From Pseudomonadota bacterium (GTDB taxonomy: Bacteria > Pseudomonadota > Alphaproteobacteria > Micropepsales > Micropepsaceae): a DNA stretch of 64,000 bases. The notes beneath the pieces were generated by a model. That model searched no databases. It had not been told where the DNA came from and saw only the letters and a program-made list of their open reading frames with translations. The number at the start of each line of letters is the position of its first letter. Within the stretch, counting starts at the first letter, position 1. Of the stretch, positions 1 to 9,461 are shown one piece after another. Where the stretch lies: assembly GCA_021851325.1 (NCBI GenBank), contig JAJZDZ010000010.1:31222-95221 (forward strand). Direction: 5' to 3'. The translations under genes were made by a program, and so were the position numbers.

Positions 1-1
1 A

Positions 2-31
2 GTTGCCAATATGATACATTTTGTTGGCAAC
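2..31. repeat. Inverted repeat downstream of grxD
   Basis: Perfect 8-base arms (GTTGCCAA at 2-9 and TTGGCAAC at 24-31) separated by 14 bases, lying 16 bases beyond the grxD stop codon. It could form a weak transcript-end stem or be a protein-binding dyad. No T-tract is visible on the grxD side within the window, so a classical terminator is not supported. Confidence 0.4.
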
Positions 32-47
32 AATCAATGCATCACGT

Positions 48-380
48 CTAGGCAGCAGGCTGACAGGCAATGCCCTTTTCCGCCAGGAACGGGGCAAGTT
101 CGTCGCTTTCGTACATTTCACGCAAAATGTCCGAACCGCCGACAAATTCACCTTTGACATAAAGCTGCGGAATGGTCGGCCAGTTGGAGAAGTCCTTGAT
201 ACCCTGACGCACGTCCGGGTCTTTCAGCACGTCCACCGCCTTAAACTTGACCCCCAGGCTGGAGAGGATCTGCACCGCGACCGAAGAAAATCCACACTGC
301 GGAAAAACGGGCGTGCCCTTCATATAAAGCACGACGTCATTTTCTGCGATTTCCTTGGTGATCTGATCACGCACGCTCAT
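48..380 (-). CDS. grxD: Monothiol glutaredoxin, Grx4/CGFS type
   Basis: A 110-residue single-domain monothiol glutaredoxin. The CGFS active site is at residues 29-32. The glutathione-binding elements are also present: K21 before TP, the WPTIP cis-proline segment at 67-71 and GGSD at 81-84. Proteins of this family bind a bridging [2Fe-2S] cluster with glutathione and pass it to apo-proteins in the cytoplasm. They act with BolA, whose gene lies immediately upstream on the same strand with a 97-base gap. The length matches the family. The ATG is preceded by a GAAAGG-like ribosome site. It sits at the end of the purine operon, an order common in alphaproteobacteria, and may be cotranscribed with it. 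Confidence 0.97.
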   Translation of the reverse strand: MSVRDQITKEIAENDVVLYMKGTPVFPQCGFSSVAVQILSSLGVKFKAVDVLKDPDVRQGIKDFSNWPTIPQLYVKGEFVGGSDILREMYESDELAPFLAEKGIACQPAA

Positions 381-477
381 TGCACGAGGCCTTTCAAAGG
401 ACGGGAAGCAATCTCATGATCTAGGAACCGCGGCTCAGGCCGTCAAGGCCGGTCCGAGGCCCTCATACCTGCCCCAA

Positions 478-711
478 TCACGCTTTGACAGTGGTCTGCA
501 AGGACAGAGCATGCAGCACCCCACCCATGCGGCCCTTCAGCGCATCATAGACCATCTGGTGCTGCTGGACCCGGGTCTTTCCCTTGAACGCACTGCTCGC
601 AATCATCGCCGCGTAATGATCATTGTCACCGGCCAGATCCGTGATCGTGACCTCGGCATCCGGAAACGCCTCCTTGATCAGTCTTTCGATCTCTGCGGCC
701 TGCATCGCCAT
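478..711 (-). CDS. bolA: BolA family Fe-S partner protein
   Basis: A 77-residue protein covering the whole BolA fold. The invariant C-terminal histidine is H67 in the LHALS segment, and FKGK at 42-45 belongs to the conserved loop. BolA proteins form [2Fe-2S]-bridged heterodimers with CGFS glutaredoxins, and the next gene downstream is exactly such a glutaredoxin, so the two very probably work together in iron-sulfur cluster handling or iron sensing. The start at 711 is ATG; a second in-frame ATG at 705 is possible. It follows purL by 87 bases on the same strand. Confidence 0.95.
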   Translation of the reverse strand: MAMQAAEIERLIKEAFPDAEVTITDLAGDNDHYAAMIASSAFKGKTRVQQHQMVYDALKGRMGGVLHALSLQTTVKA

Positions 712-798
712 TCCAGCACCTGTTTCCTGTTCAACCGGTTATACCAAACTTGGGGCAGCGCTTGCTCGCCACCATCTGCACCCCGAGCCCTGCTGTCA

Positions 799-3030
799 TC
801 AGTTCACGGGTGGCAGCTCACTGGCCCCCATATAGGCGGGAAACCAGCCTTCATGAGCCCCACGCAGTTGCGCCAGGCTGAGCTTGGTTCCGTCCACGAC
901 CAGCTGCTCGCCACCAACCTGGCCAATTGGCCAGCACGGCACCTGCCGTCGCTTCGCCTCGGATAAAATCGCGTCAACCCGCTCAGAAGGCACGGATAGC
1001 AGATAGCGCCCCTGATCCTCGCCAAACCAAAATGCCACGGCATCGGCCGCAGCCGCGCCTGGCCCGAGCAGGCCTTCGGCCGGAGCCAGCATCACCCCGA
1101 TACCACCGGCCAATGCCATTTCACTAACCGCCACCAGCAGGCCGCCGTCACCAACATCATGGCAGGTGTCGACCCGTCCCGCCTCGATCAGTTCGCGCAC
1201 AAAGCTGCCGTGAGTACGCTCAGCCAGCAAGTCGACCGGCGGCGCCGCGCCCTCCTCGCGTCCCTCGATCTCACGCAGAAACACCGACTGACCGAGATGT
1301 CCCATTGTCTGGCCGACGAGCAGCAACACATCTCCTTCACGCTTGAAGCCGACACTTGCCATGCGCTGCACGTCGCTAAGGAGCCCGATGGCCCCGATCG
1401 TCGGTGTCGGCAGGATGCCCTCGCCATTGGTCTCATTGTAGAGCGAGCAGTTGCCTGACACGATCGGACAGTCAAGGACACGACACGCCTCGGCAATCCC
1501 ATCAATCGCTGCCACGATCTGCCACATGATTTGCGGCTTCTGCGGATTTCCGAAATTGAGATTGTCAGTCGCCGCAAGCGGACGAGCTCCCACCGCCGAA
1601 AGATTCCGGCAGGCTTCCGCGACCGCTTGCTTTCCACCTTCGAAAGGATCGGCAAAACAATAGCGCGGGGTCACATCCGTGGTCATCGCCAGCCCTTTCT
1701 GGCTGGCATGGATGCGCACAACCGCCGCATCACCACCAGGACGCTGCACCGTGTCGTTCATCACCGTGTGATCATATTGTTCCCAAATCCAGCGGCGCGC
1801 ACACAGATCCGGAGAGCCGAGCAGTCGCAGCAGACATTCGCCCAAAGGCCGGCTCCGATCATAGGCTGGAACGCCTGAAAGGCCAGGCCGGCGCTCGAAA
1901 GGCCGTTCGTAGAGCGGCGCTGCATTGGAGAGTGCTCCGACCGGAAGATCCGCCACTACCTGACCTTTGTGCCGGACCACGAGGCGATCGGTGAGGGTGG
2001 TGATGCCGATGACCGCAAAATCGAGTTCCCATTTCTTGAAAATGGCTTCCGCCTGCTTTTCCCGTCCCGGCTTCAGTACGGCCAGCATGCGTTCCTGGCT
2101 TTCCGACAGCATCATCTCATAGGCGGTCATCTCGGCTTCGCGCTGCGGAACCTTGTCGAGATCAAGTTCGATTCCGGAGCCGCCTTTGTCAGCCATCTCG
2201 GCCGACGACGAGGTCAGGCCCGCCGCTCCCATGTCCTGAATAGCGATAATCGCATCGGTTGCCATCAGTTCGAGGCAGGCTTCGAGCAACAGCTTTTCGG
2301 TAAAGGGGTCCCCGACCTGCACGGTGGGACGCTTTTCCTGTGCATCCTCACCAAATTCGGCCGAGGCCATCGTCGCCCCATGGATGCCATCGCGCCCGGT
2401 TTTAGAGCCGATATAGACGACCGGATTACCCGCCCCCTTGGCCGCAGAGAGAAAAATATTGTCTGCCCGCGCCAGTCCAACACACATCGCGTTGACCAGA
2501 ATGTTACCGTTATAGGAGGGATGAAAATTGACCTCTCCTCCGACGGTTGGCACCCCCATGCAATTGCCGTAGCCGCCGATCCCAGCCACAACGCCGGACA
2601 CAAGATGGCGCGTCTTGGGATGCTGTGGCGCACCGAAGCGCAGCGCATTCAGCATTGCGATCGGCCGTGCCCCCATGGTGAAGACATCGCGCATGATGCC
2701 GCCAACACCTGTCGCTGCACCCTGATAAGGCTCGATGAAACTTGGATGGTTGTGGCTTTCCATCTTGAACACGGCCGCATCGCCGTCACCAATGTCAACG
2801 ACACCGGCATTTTCTCCCGGGCCCTGTATCACCCAGGGGGCCTTTGTCGGCAGACGGCGCAAATGTACGCGGGTGGATTTGTAGGAGCAGTGCTCGGACC
2901 ACATGACACTGAATATGCCCAACTCAACAAGGTTGGGAGCACGGCCGAGAAGCTCGAGGATACGGTCGTACTCATCCGTACTCAGGCCATGTTCGGCAAC
3001 AAGTTCCGGCGTTATTGCACTCACAGTCAC
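799..3030 (-). CDS. purL: Phosphoribosylformylglycinamidine synthase, PurL subunit
   Basis: A 743-residue small-type PurL, the ATP-dependent synthetase subunit that converts FGAR to FGAM in the fourth step of purine synthesis. It carries the conserved WSEHCS segment (44-49) and ESHNHPS segment (91-97) near the active site. The length fits the three-subunit PurLQS enzyme rather than the about 1,300-residue fused form, in agreement with separate purQ and purS genes just upstream. The predicted start is GTG at 3030, with a GAGGGA-like ribosome site; a second GTG lies two codons later. It is separated from purQ by 90 bases. Confidence 0.98.
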   Translation of the reverse strand: MTVSAITPELVAEHGLSTDEYDRILELLGRAPNLVELGIFSVMWSEHCSYKSTRVHLRRLPTKAPWVIQGPGENAGVVDIGDGDAAVFKMESHNHPSFIEPYQGAATGVGGIMRDVFTMGARPIAMLNALRFGAPQHPKTRHLVSGVVAGIGGYGNCMGVPTVGGEVNFHPSYNGNILVNAMCVGLARADNIFLSAAKGAGNPVVYIGSKTGRDGIHGATMASAEFGEDAQEKRPTVQVGDPFTEKLLLEACLELMATDAIIAIQDMGAAGLTSSSAEMADKGGSGIELDLDKVPQREAEMTAYEMMLSESQERMLAVLKPGREKQAEAIFKKWELDFAVIGITTLTDRLVVRHKGQVVADLPVGALSNAAPLYERPFERRPGLSGVPAYDRSRPLGECLLRLLGSPDLCARRWIWEQYDHTVMNDTVQRPGGDAAVVRIHASQKGLAMTTDVTPRYCFADPFEGGKQAVAEACRNLSAVGARPLAATDNLNFGNPQKPQIMWQIVAAIDGIAEACRVLDCPIVSGNCSLYNETNGEGILPTPTIGAIGLLSDVQRMASVGFKREGDVLLLVGQTMGHLGQSVFLREIEGREEGAAPPVDLLAERTHGSFVRELIEAGRVDTCHDVGDGGLLVAVSEMALAGGIGVMLAPAEGLLGPGAAAADAVAFWFGEDQGRYLLSVPSERVDAILSEAKRRQVPCWPIGQVGGEQLVVDGTKLSLAQLRGAHEGWFPAYMGASELPPVN

Positions 3031-3120
3031 AGTCCCTCACCGATAAGCGTGGCCAAAGCCGCCCGTTCCTTTGCTGCCCGCATCCATACGCACACCCTCC
3101 GTCGACAGGCCGATCAGGTC

Positions 3121-3792
3121 CTATCCCAGGGTTTCGATCAGGCTTTGGAACAGCGCCCGTCCATCGGTGCCGCCCAGCAGCGGATCGCACACCCGCTCGG
3201 GGTGCGGCATCAATCCCAATACATTGCGCTTTTCCGACAGAATTCCGGCAATGTCCCGCATCGAGCCATTGCAGTTGTGCCCGGGCGCATAGCGGAAGGC
3301 GACGCGGCCCTCGCCTTCAAGCCGGTCCAGCGTCGCCTCATCCGCAGTGTAGTTGCCCTCGCCATGTGCCACCGGAAAAGTCACGTGCTGGCCAGCTGTG
3401 TACTTGCGCGTAAATGCAGACTGGCTTTCGCTCACCACCAGTTCCGTCATGTGGCAGACAAATTTCAGTCCGGCATTGCGCATCAGCACGCCGGGCAGCA
3501 TGTGGGTTTCGGTCAGAACCTGAAACCCATTGCAGATCCCCAGAACCGCGCCCCCCCTGTCGGCATGTGCCCTCACCGCCGGCATGATATTGGAGTGTGC
3601 GGCCATGGCGCCGGTCCGCAGATAATCGCCATAAGAAAATCCGCCAGGAAGCACAACCAGGTCGACTCCAGCGGGCAGTTCGTTCTGTTGATGCCATACC
3701 ATCTGCGTCTTTTGACCGGTGAGCTCCTCAAGCGCACTCGCCGCATCGCGGTCGCAGTTGGAAGCAGGAAAAACGATGACGGCAGCTCTCAT
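3121..3792 (-). CDS. purQ: Phosphoribosylformylglycinamidine synthase, PurQ glutaminase subunit
   Basis: A 223-residue class I glutamine amidotransferase that supplies ammonia to PurL. The nucleophile elbow is LGICNG with C87, and the catalytic H197 and E199 lie in MPHPER. I chose ATG 3792 ([11 protein letters not shown]) because family members start at this strand. The open frame extends 14 codons upstream to 3834, but that extension is not family-like. No strong ribosome site is visible. It sits between purS and purL in the order purC-purS-purQ-purL. Confidence 0.97.
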   Translation of the reverse strand: MRAAVIVFPASNCDRDAASALEELTGQKTQMVWHQQNELPAGVDLVVLPGGFSYGDYLRTGAMAAHSNIMPAVRAHADRGGAVLGICNGFQVLTETHMLPGVLMRNAGLKFVCHMTELVVSESQSAFTRKYTAGQHVTFPVAHGEGNYTADEATLDRLEGEGRVAFRYAPGHNCNGSMRDIAGILSEKRNVLGLMPHPERVCDPLLGGTDGRALFQSLIETLG

Positions 3793-3896
3793 GGATGGCA
3801 CCATTAGCCCGGGAATTGGGGCTTTTGCCCGCATCCGCCTCTGCTCGGCAGGATGCGGGCGTTTACACCTGTGAACCGAATATCCTGCGCCACGGG

Positions 3897-4139
3897 CTAG
3901 GATTTAAGTTCGATTTCGTATTTTTCGATCACGGTATTGGCAAGCAGTTGCTCACACATCTGCCTGACCGCAGCCCGCGCCTTCGCGGCATCGGTCTCGG
4001 CCAGCTCAAGATCGATCACCTTGCCCTGGCGGACCTCGCCGACACCGTCAAAACCCAGGCCCTGCAGGGCATGGCCAATGGCTTTGCCCTGGGGATCAAG
4101 AACCCCACTCTTCAAGGTGACAAAGACGCGCGCTTTCAT
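3897..4139 (-). CDS. purS: Phosphoribosylformylglycinamidine synthase, PurS subunit
   Basis: An 80-residue protein starting [10 protein letters not shown] and containing the conserved LDPQGKAI segment typical of PurS. This small dimeric subunit brings PurL and PurQ together and helps channel ammonia. ATG 4139 matches the usual family start. A GTG at 4151 would add four residues and overlap the purC stop by 4 bases, so translational coupling with purC is possible from that codon. A 104-base gap separates it from purQ. Confidence 0.95.
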   Translation of the reverse strand: MKARVFVTLKSGVLDPQGKAIGHALQGLGFDGVGEVRQGKVIDLELAETDAAKARAAVRQMCEQLLANTVIEKYEIELKS

Positions 4140-4147
4140 GGAGGTGC

Positions 4148-4912
4148 TCACTTCACAAGGACAGGACCTTTGGCCTCTCCTTGCATTGATTCGGGCATAA
4201 TTCCCAGCCGGCGGGCTACTTCGGAATACGCCTCAACAACTCCGCCCAGATCGCGGCGGAAGCGGTCCTTATCCATCTTCTCGTTCGAATTGACATCCCA
4301 CAGCCGGCAGGAATCCGGGCTGATCTCATCGGCCAGCACGATCCGCATATAGTCGTTCTCCCACAGGCGGCCAAACTCGACCTTGAAGTCGACCAGTTTG
4401 ATGCCGGCCCCAAGAAACAGCCCCGAGAGGAAGTCGTTGATGCGGATAGTGAGGTTGACGATATCGTCCAGATCCTGCGGGCTGGCCCAGCCGAACGCGG
4501 TGATGTGCTCTTCCGACACCCACGGATCATGAAGCTGATCGTTCTTGTAATAATATTCGATAATCGATCGCGGCAGCGGGGTACCTTCTTCAATCCCCAG
4601 CCGCTTCGACATCGAGCCGGCGGCAACATTGCGTACAACGACCTCAAGGGGGATGATTTCAACTTCCTTGACCAGCTGTTCGCGCATATTGAGGCGGCGG
4701 ACAAAGTGCGTTGGCACCCCGATCGCGTTGAGCTGCGTCATCAGATATTCACTGATGCGATTGTTGAGAACGCCCTTGCCGTCGAGCGTCGCCTTCTTGG
4801 TGGCGTCGAAGGCGGTCGTGTCGTCCTTGAAGTACTGGATCAAGGTTCCAGGCTCGGGCCCCTCATAGAGAATTTTGGCCTTGCCCTCATAGATCATGCG
4901 GCGACGTTTCAT
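4148..4912 (-). CDS. purC: Phosphoribosylaminoimidazole-succinocarboxamide (SAICAR) synthase
   Basis: A 254-residue SAICAR synthase joining aspartate to CAIR with ATP in purine synthesis. The N-terminus [18 protein letters not shown] is diagnostic, and GSMSKRLG plus the DFKVEFG segment are family motifs. The frame is open a further 68 codons upstream, but that part is low-complexity. ATG 4912 has an AGGA ribosome site about 8 bases ahead and gives the normal length. It is the first gene of the purC-purS-purQ-purL block. The promoter should lie in the 233-base divergent gap shared with the DUF1476 gene. Confidence 0.97.
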   Translation of the reverse strand: MKRRRMIYEGKAKILYEGPEPGTLIQYFKDDTTAFDATKKATLDGKGVLNNRISEYLMTQLNAIGVPTHFVRRLNMREQLVKEVEIIPLEVVVRNVAAGSMSKRLGIEEGTPLPRSIIEYYYKNDQLHDPWVSEEHITAFGWASPQDLDDIVNLTIRINDFLSGLFLGAGIKLVDFKVEFGRLWENDYMRIVLADEISPDSCRLWDVNSNEKMDKDRFRRDLGGVVEAYSEVARRLGIMPESMQGEAKGPVLVK

Positions 4913-5145
4913 GCGAGGTGTCCTGGTGGGGCCCCTGGGCCCAAAACACGAGACGGGGCCTTGAGCCCCGCCGGGATGGCAATGTAGCGGATCGGCGCCG
5001 GGCTCGGCAACGCCTGAGGAGCGGGCGCGGGGCGCCGCCCCCTCGGCTCTCTTCAATCGGATCTTCTTGCCGGACCGCCAATGCGCTAAAGCAAGGAGGA
5101 TCCAAGGCCCTGCCACCCGGGGCCAGGTAGCTGCCAGGAGTTGTA

Positions 5146-5472
5146 ATGAGCACTGCGTTTGACGAGCGCCGCCGGGCGCTGGAGGAAAAATGGGCCCATG
5201 ACGAGGAGTTGCGCTTCAAGGTGCATGTCCGGCGGGCCAAACTGATGGGCCTTTGGGCGGCCACGGAAATGGCCCTGAGCCCAGCGGAGGCGGACGCCTA
5301 CGCCAAGACCCTCGTTGCTCTGGATATGTCCCGGGGAGGGGATGAAGAGGTCGTCCAGAAGATCCTTTCCGACTTTGCGGCCAAGTCGATTGGCCGCACC
5401 GATCACCTCCTGCGCACCAAGATGGCCGAGCTCCTCGAGCAGGCCAAAGATCAGATCATGACTGAAGGCTGA
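5146..5472 (+). CDS. DUF1476 protein, ATPase inhibitor subunit zeta family
   Basis: A 108-residue all-helical protein of the alphaproteobacterial zeta family, small subunits that bind the F1 sector of ATP synthase and block ATP hydrolysis. The N-terminal [18 protein letters not shown] segment is the inhibitory-helix region of the family. The central KLMGLWAA segment and C-terminal helices are also characteristic. ATG 5146 has an AGGAG ribosome site. It is divergent from purC, an arrangement frequent in alphaproteobacteria. Its inhibitor strength varies between lineages and cannot be judged here. Confidence 0.92.
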   Translation: MSTAFDERRRALEEKWAHDEELRFKVHVRRAKLMGLWAATEMALSPAEADAYAKTLVALDMSRGGDEEVVQKILSDFAAKSIGRTDHLLRTKMAELLEQAKDQIMTEG

Positions 5473-5753
5473 ACAACCCCGATCTTGCACTCAGCCCTGG
5501 GCTCAAGACAGGGCGCAGGAAAGTCCGCACGCGGCTGATTGGGCCCCGCCAGGCCGTTGAACCCGGCTCCGCGGGGCACCGGCGCCCCTAACGCCGCTTG
5601 ACGAGCAAGGCAGAAGACGGTGGCTAGCGTTCACATCCGGCACCGTTCCAGACCGCGCGCTGCGGCCGCCTTGCCCCAAGTCCGAGGACCTCTACGGCCT
5701 TCAGGGCCAACTTGCCCATCCTGCGTGCCAGTTTGCTGCCGAGGCCTGGCGCC

Positions 5754-6449
5754 TCAGCTGCCAGGAGGCAGGCTTTCGGCGTTGGTAAACCGGCCATAAG
5801 CCGAAAATTCGACAGCGAAGCGCAGAATGGAGCCGCGCAGCAGAAGCCGCACCGGCACACGCCAGCTCACGGTATGGCCGTCCCAGAAATTGCCTGCAAT
5901 CGACGGCGCAATATGCAGCCCTCCGAGCGTGAGTGGACTGGCGCGCAGCACCGAGCCGGGCAGCGTGATCGCAAACACATAGACGTTGCCCCTCAGTCGC
6001 GCCGGCAAGATTTGGGCGATGCTCTGCCTGCTCTGGCCAGTCATCTGCGCCACCTCCCTCCTGGCATTGCCGAGCAGAAACGTCCGTCGCAACTCTACCT
6101 GTGCCGGCCCCAAGCCGAAAAAGGAGTGACCGCGAACCCGCAGCGATATGACGTCAAAGGGAAGCCTCAGGTCCGAAAGTCTGGCAAAGCGGACGCGGGC
6201 GGTTTGACGCACCACCCCGTGCTCGCCACGGGTAATGACCGGTGGAGGCAGACCTGCCAGATCGAGGCGCTTTTCTGCAAGTGCCTCACCCACCAGCCCC
6301 TGCGCCGCAACCGACACCGCATAACTGCCACCGCCGTCGCGATTGAGGTGCAGGCTCTGGTGCACGTCAAAGCAACCGCTGAGGCCGAGAGCAAGACCTA
6401 CACACAGGGCGCCGCGCTTGAACGCGGCCGCGCATCGCGAATTCGGCAT
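5754..6449 (-). CDS. Predicted lipoprotein of unknown function (LppM-like pattern)
   Basis: From ATG 6449 the protein has 231 residues with a signal peptide ending in the lipobox LSGC (Cys 26), so it should be lipid-anchored outside the cytoplasmic membrane. The mature start (FDVHQSLHLNRDGGGSYAVSV) recalls LppM/DUF3153-type beta-rich lipoproteins, where an amphipathic strand precedes a Gly-rich turn, but this is only a resemblance. Starts at 6485 or 6494 are possible and would lengthen the n-region. The frame is open into the preceding response-regulator gene, which cannot all be translated as signal peptide. The function is unknown. Confidence 0.7.
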   Translation of the reverse strand: MPNSRCAAAFKRGALCVGLALGLSGCFDVHQSLHLNRDGGGSYAVSVAAQGLVGEALAEKRLDLAGLPPPVITRGEHGVVRQTARVRFARLSDLRLPFDVISLRVRGHSFFGLGPAQVELRRTFLLGNARREVAQMTGQSRQSIAQILPARLRGNVYVFAITLPGSVLRASPLTLGGLHIAPSIAGNFWDGHTVSWRVPVRLLLRGSILRFAVEFSAYGRFTNAESLPPGS

Positions 6450-6516
6450 GTGCCAGGGAGTATGAAGCAGGCTAGAAGTCATCATGCGCGACATTACGCC
6501 AGCCAGGTGCCAGGAT

Positions 6517-6900
6517 CTATGGCGAAGGGACCTTTGCGAGGCTCTCGATGACAGCAACAAGCTGTTGCGGCGACGCCGGCTTGTGCACCACGGCGCTCGC
6601 TCCAAGTTTCCGGGCGGCGTCCAAAAAATCATACTGGCCACTCGTGCCACCACTGAACACAATCACCGATACTTCGGGATAAAGCCGACGCGCATCGAGC
6701 AGCGTCTCAATCCCATCCATGCCTGGCATGAAGACATCGAGCAGAAGAACGCAGTTGCGATGACGCTCGAGCAGATGCAAAGCCTGCCGTCCGTCGTCGG
6801 CGGTCAAGCTTTCAAATCCCGCCCGCTCGAAGCAGACTTTGTAAGTAGTCCGCACTAAAGGATCGTCGTCGGCGATGATTATGGTCGTTTTTGTTGTCAC
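6517..6900 (-). CDS. Single-domain response regulator (CheY-like)
   Basis: A 127-residue receiver domain with no output domain. The acidic pocket D11-D13, phosphoacceptor D55 in LLLDVFMPG, S83 and K107 are all present, so it should be phosphorylatable. Such stand-alone receivers act by protein-protein contact or in phosphorelays. No cognate kinase lies next to it; the nearest are a histidine kinase at 16157-17575 and an Hpt protein at 30003-30347. It ends 67 bases before the start chosen for the downstream lipoprotein and may be cotranscribed with it. Confidence 0.93.
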   Translation of the reverse strand: MTTKTTIIIADDDPLVRTTYKVCFERAGFESLTADDGRQALHLLERHRNCVLLLDVFMPGMDGIETLLDARRLYPEVSVIVFSGGTSGQYDFLDAARKLGASAVVHKPASPQQLVAVIESLAKVPSP

Positions 6901-7209
6901 CGATGACCCATCCCGGATCTTGCCGGCCGACTATTTCGTGTAACCCTAAAACCGGAGTTAACAGGCCAGCGATTCGGGCCTGGCCGCGGCAATGGTCGCA
7001 GGCAAAGGCGCCCTGGTGGTAGGCCACCAGGTGCAAACGCGGGCCTTAGCCAGCCTTCCCCCGGCCTATCCCAGGAGGGAGCCCCGTTTGTGGCACGGCC
7101 CGCATGCCCTCAGTTTCGCCTGAGACACGGGCAAGCAGCACCTCCTGCCTCGGCAGACCCTGTTCAGGGGGACGCCAGAAATGCCGGAACGCCCGTCCAT
7201 CCCACCTGC
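6901..7209. other. Intergenic region with an 8-base hairpin
   Basis: There are 309 bases between the response regulator and the ZIP transporter (both minus strand) with no convincing gene. A perfect inverted repeat lies at 7012-7019/7024-7031 (CCTGGTGG, loop TAGG, CCACCAGG). It lacks a T-run, so it is only a possible factor-dependent transcript end for the transporter. The promoter of the response regulator should lie close to 6901. Confidence 0.4.
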
Positions 7210-7953
7210 CTATTTGGCGAGCAAGACCGCAAAGTAAATCAGGATGGCCCCGGAAATCGTTGCCAGCGAGGTCATCCCCTTGGGATGGGCGTGATAGCTT
7301 TCGGGAATGAGATCGCTGGCCCCGAGATAGAGGAAGAATCCGGAAAACAGCGAGAGCACGAGAGCAAAGCCCTCCTCCGGCAACTGCCAAAGAAGGGTAG
7401 CCGCAATCCCCACCACGGGTGCCACAGCATCTGCCAGTACCCAGTAGGTCGCCTGGGTGCGACTGCCGCCATTGCGGAATATGACATTGGCAGTATTGAT
7501 GCCGTCGGAGAAGTCGTGCGCGATCACGGCCGCGGCAACAACGAGGCCAATGGCGGAAGAAACCTGGAAGGCAAATCCGATAGCCAGGCCATCGCAGGCG
7601 CTGTGCGTGACCAATGTCAGTCCGCCCAAGATCCCTTTGGTTGAATGGCGGTGCCCCGATTCCACACTTGGCTTCTGCCCCATGCGATCGAGCAGCATGT
7701 AGAAAAGAAAGCCAACCCCGGTCAGAAGTGCGGTGATGGCAACACGATGAAAGTGCTGCGCAAAGCCATAGGCTTCGGGCATCAGATCAAAGAGCGCAAC
7801 GCCCAGCACCGCGCCGGCCGAAAACCCGAGGATGAGATGCAGCCGGTCGCGCAGATGAAGCGCGAGCGCACCGCCGCAGACGGTTGCAAGGAACACCAGG
7901 GGAGCAACCAGAAGAACCTGCACCTCAGCAGCACCAGCCACATGCAGAAGCAA
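7210..7953 (-). CDS. ZIP family divalent metal transporter
   Basis: A roughly 247-residue integral membrane protein with about eight hydrophobic segments and a short His-containing loop (residues 100-104, HRHS). The transmembrane metal-site motifs are HSACDG (117-122) in the fourth helix and HDFSDG (146-151) in the fifth; the SLFSGFFLYLGASDLIPE segment is typical of ZIP proteins. It probably imports zinc or another divalent metal. The start is uncertain: TTG 7953, GTG 7941 and GTG 7923 are the candidates and no ATG lies upstream in frame. A candidate metal-responsive operator lies upstream (see 8091-8115). Confidence 0.88.
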   Translation of the reverse strand: MLLHVAGAAEVQVLLVAPLVFLATVCGGALALHLRDRLHLILGFSAGAVLGVALFDLMPEAYGFAQHFHRVAITALLTGVGFLFYMLLDRMGQKPSVESGHRHSTKGILGGLTLVTHSACDGLAIGFAFQVSSAIGLVVAAAVIAHDFSDGINTANVIFRNGGSRTQATYWVLADAVAPVVGIAATLLWQLPEEGFALVLSLFSGFFLYLGASDLIPESYHAHPKGMTSLATISGAILIYFAVLLAK

Positions 7954-8090
7954 TGCACGAGCAAGCCCCGCTCGACGCAGACCGGCACACTCTGCTGCCG
8001 TGGCGGTCGACGAGGCGGGACATCAGGCGGACGGTCCGTGGACCTGCGGCGATCATCATGGCTGTTACGAACGGTTTTGCGGCTTGCGAA

Positions 8091-8115
8091 GCATTATCAT
8101 TTTATAGAGTAACAC
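8091..8115 (-). promoter_or_regulatory. AT-rich imperfect dyad upstream of the ZIP gene
   Basis: Within the otherwise empty 332-base gap 7954-8285, the minus strand reads GTGTTAC..TATAAAAT..ATAATGC, an AT-rich imperfect palindrome about 140 bases ahead of the transporter start. It resembles Fur/Zur-type operators only loosely, because the half-site spacing differs from the standard Zur box. I see no gene in the rest of this gap. Confidence 0.25.
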
Positions 8116-8285
8116 AGCCAGGACAGGCTGGCGATCCGCTTGCGGGCGCAGATACTTGTGTCATTTCCGGGCTAACTGGTTTGTATTCTCTGCAAAATGA
8201 CCGGCCGCTGGCGGGGCCAGACCTGTCTCTCAGGTCCAGGGTCAGCCTGGTATCCGCGCGCGGCACGGCGAAACTGCGGTGCGCG

Positions 8286-8909
8286 TCAGCCCCTGGCCAG
8301 ATAGGCGACCAGTTCCTTGATCTGGCCTTCGGTCAACCGCAGGGCCGGATGGTTCATGGTGGCGGAGACCCGGGCCTGGGTACTGAAATCGATCAGCGCC
8401 TGATTGAGGTAGGCGGCATGCTGGCCCGCGATCCGCGGCGTGGTGACTGCACCGGCGCCCTGTGGACCATGACATTGCTGGCAGGCGGGAACCCCTGGGG
8501 CACCATGGTGGAAAAGCCGTTCTCCTTTCGCGGCCAAAGGTCCTGATGGCGCATTCCGGGTAGGAGACTGTGCAGCGTAAAAGGCTGCCAGAGAATCAAT
8601 ACGCTCACTGGTAAGGTTTGCCGCCACATCCCACATGACGTAACGCGCGTGCGGCGATTGACGCGTGAGATCCAGAAACCCTTTCAGCCGCTGGATCAGA
8701 TATGCCCGGTGCTGGCCATTCAGACGGGGGACCGTGCCAGAGGGGCTGTCGCCGGTGGGACCGTGACAGGACGCACATTGCGCCTTCACCTTGCTGGGGA
8801 CCACGTCCTCAGCAGCATGGGAGCCATAGGCTGTCGCTGCTGCCGGAATCATGGCGGCACAGATCAGCGCCACCTTGCTCAACTGTATGACCCGATGAGG
8901 AATTGGCAT
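8286..8909 (-). CDS. Dihaem cytochrome c, cytochrome c4-like
   Basis: A 207-residue exported protein with a signal peptide ending near residue 33 and two haem-attachment sites, CASCH (45-49) and CQQCH (143-147). Each half repeats the layout CxxCH, then an L/Y-rich helix, a Met-containing segment and a final helix ending in Ala-Tyr, as in cytochrome c4. It would carry electrons in the periplasm towards a terminal oxidase. ATG 8909 was chosen because AAGGA lies 7 bases upstream; ATG 8915 is too close to that site. The frame is open further upstream without family similarity. Confidence 0.9.
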   Translation of the reverse strand: MPIPHRVIQLSKVALICAAMIPAAATAYGSHAAEDVVPSKVKAQCASCHGPTGDSPSGTVPRLNGQHRAYLIQRLKGFLDLTRQSPHARYVMWDVAANLTSERIDSLAAFYAAQSPTRNAPSGPLAAKGERLFHHGAPGVPACQQCHGPQGAGAVTTPRIAGQHAAYLNQALIDFSTQARVSATMNHPALRLTEGQIKELVAYLARG

Positions 8910-9461
8910 GTTCATGTCCTTGTGAGCGACGGGTCGGTCACGCCCTCCGCAAGAAGGCGTTCGATCCTTCGGAGCTTCGGCGCCGGGCGCCACACCTGGC
9001 CATCCCTGTCACAGACCCGTGGCGCAACGAAAATGCGCCACGCCACGTACGACTGCGTCGGCATGATTGCGTCTCCTGAATAGGACGTGGCTCAGCTGTG
9101 CGCCGTTGGCCTCCTGGCCGGGAGGCCCTCTTTGCGTGTTCAGTCGTCACCACGCGTTCAGCTCTCTGCTTAAACTGCTCGGAGTGTCAGGACGGAGCAT
9201 TGACCCACCGCAACCCTGCCACCTTTGCTGCCATCGCCTTGAGGTGCAGCAGGGCAACCGCAGGTGCTGCAGCCAGAGCGGCGCCAAGCCTTTTGAGCCC
9301 TTGCGACAAAATACCGGCCAGAGGTTGCGGCTGACCTTGAAATTCAGACTCCGGATGTTGCCAGTGCCAAGGGTGGCGGTTTACGAACCCACGACTCGCC
9401 ATCCGGCGTTAAATGTGCTTAATGGTAAGATCCCTGAAAGCCTTCTGAACGGAGAAGGGCT
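8910..9461. other. Divergent intergenic region
   Basis: There are 552 bases between the divergent cytochrome gene and the GAF gene. Several frames stay open, but none has a coding look. It contains one strong stem-loop (9108-9133). The promoters of both flanking genes should be here, but I cannot place them with confidence. Confidence 0.5.
9108..9133 (+). terminator. Terminator-like hairpin
   Basis: GGCCTCC (9108-9114), a 6-base loop and GGAGGCC (9121-9127), followed by CTCTTT on the plus strand. This is the shape of an intrinsic terminator with a short T-tract. No plus-strand gene ends just upstream, so it could end a short transcript or be fortuitous. Confidence 0.35.

Noticed and set aside
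1969..3807. 612-codon open frame antisense to purL and purQ
   Set aside because: It is a GC-driven shadow of conserved genes on the other strand, with no recognisable domain.
5500..5615. Sequence pieces resembling RNase P RNA (GGAAAGTCCG near 5518 and GAACCCGGCT near 5559)
   Set aside because: The two pieces are only about 40 bases apart, whereas a real RNase P RNA needs roughly 300 bases between its ends; the intervening core is absent.
5624..5860. 78-codon minus-strand frame overlapping the end of the lipoprotein gene
   Set aside because: Most likely a shadow; a frameshifted extension of the lipoprotein was considered but cannot be supported without homologues.
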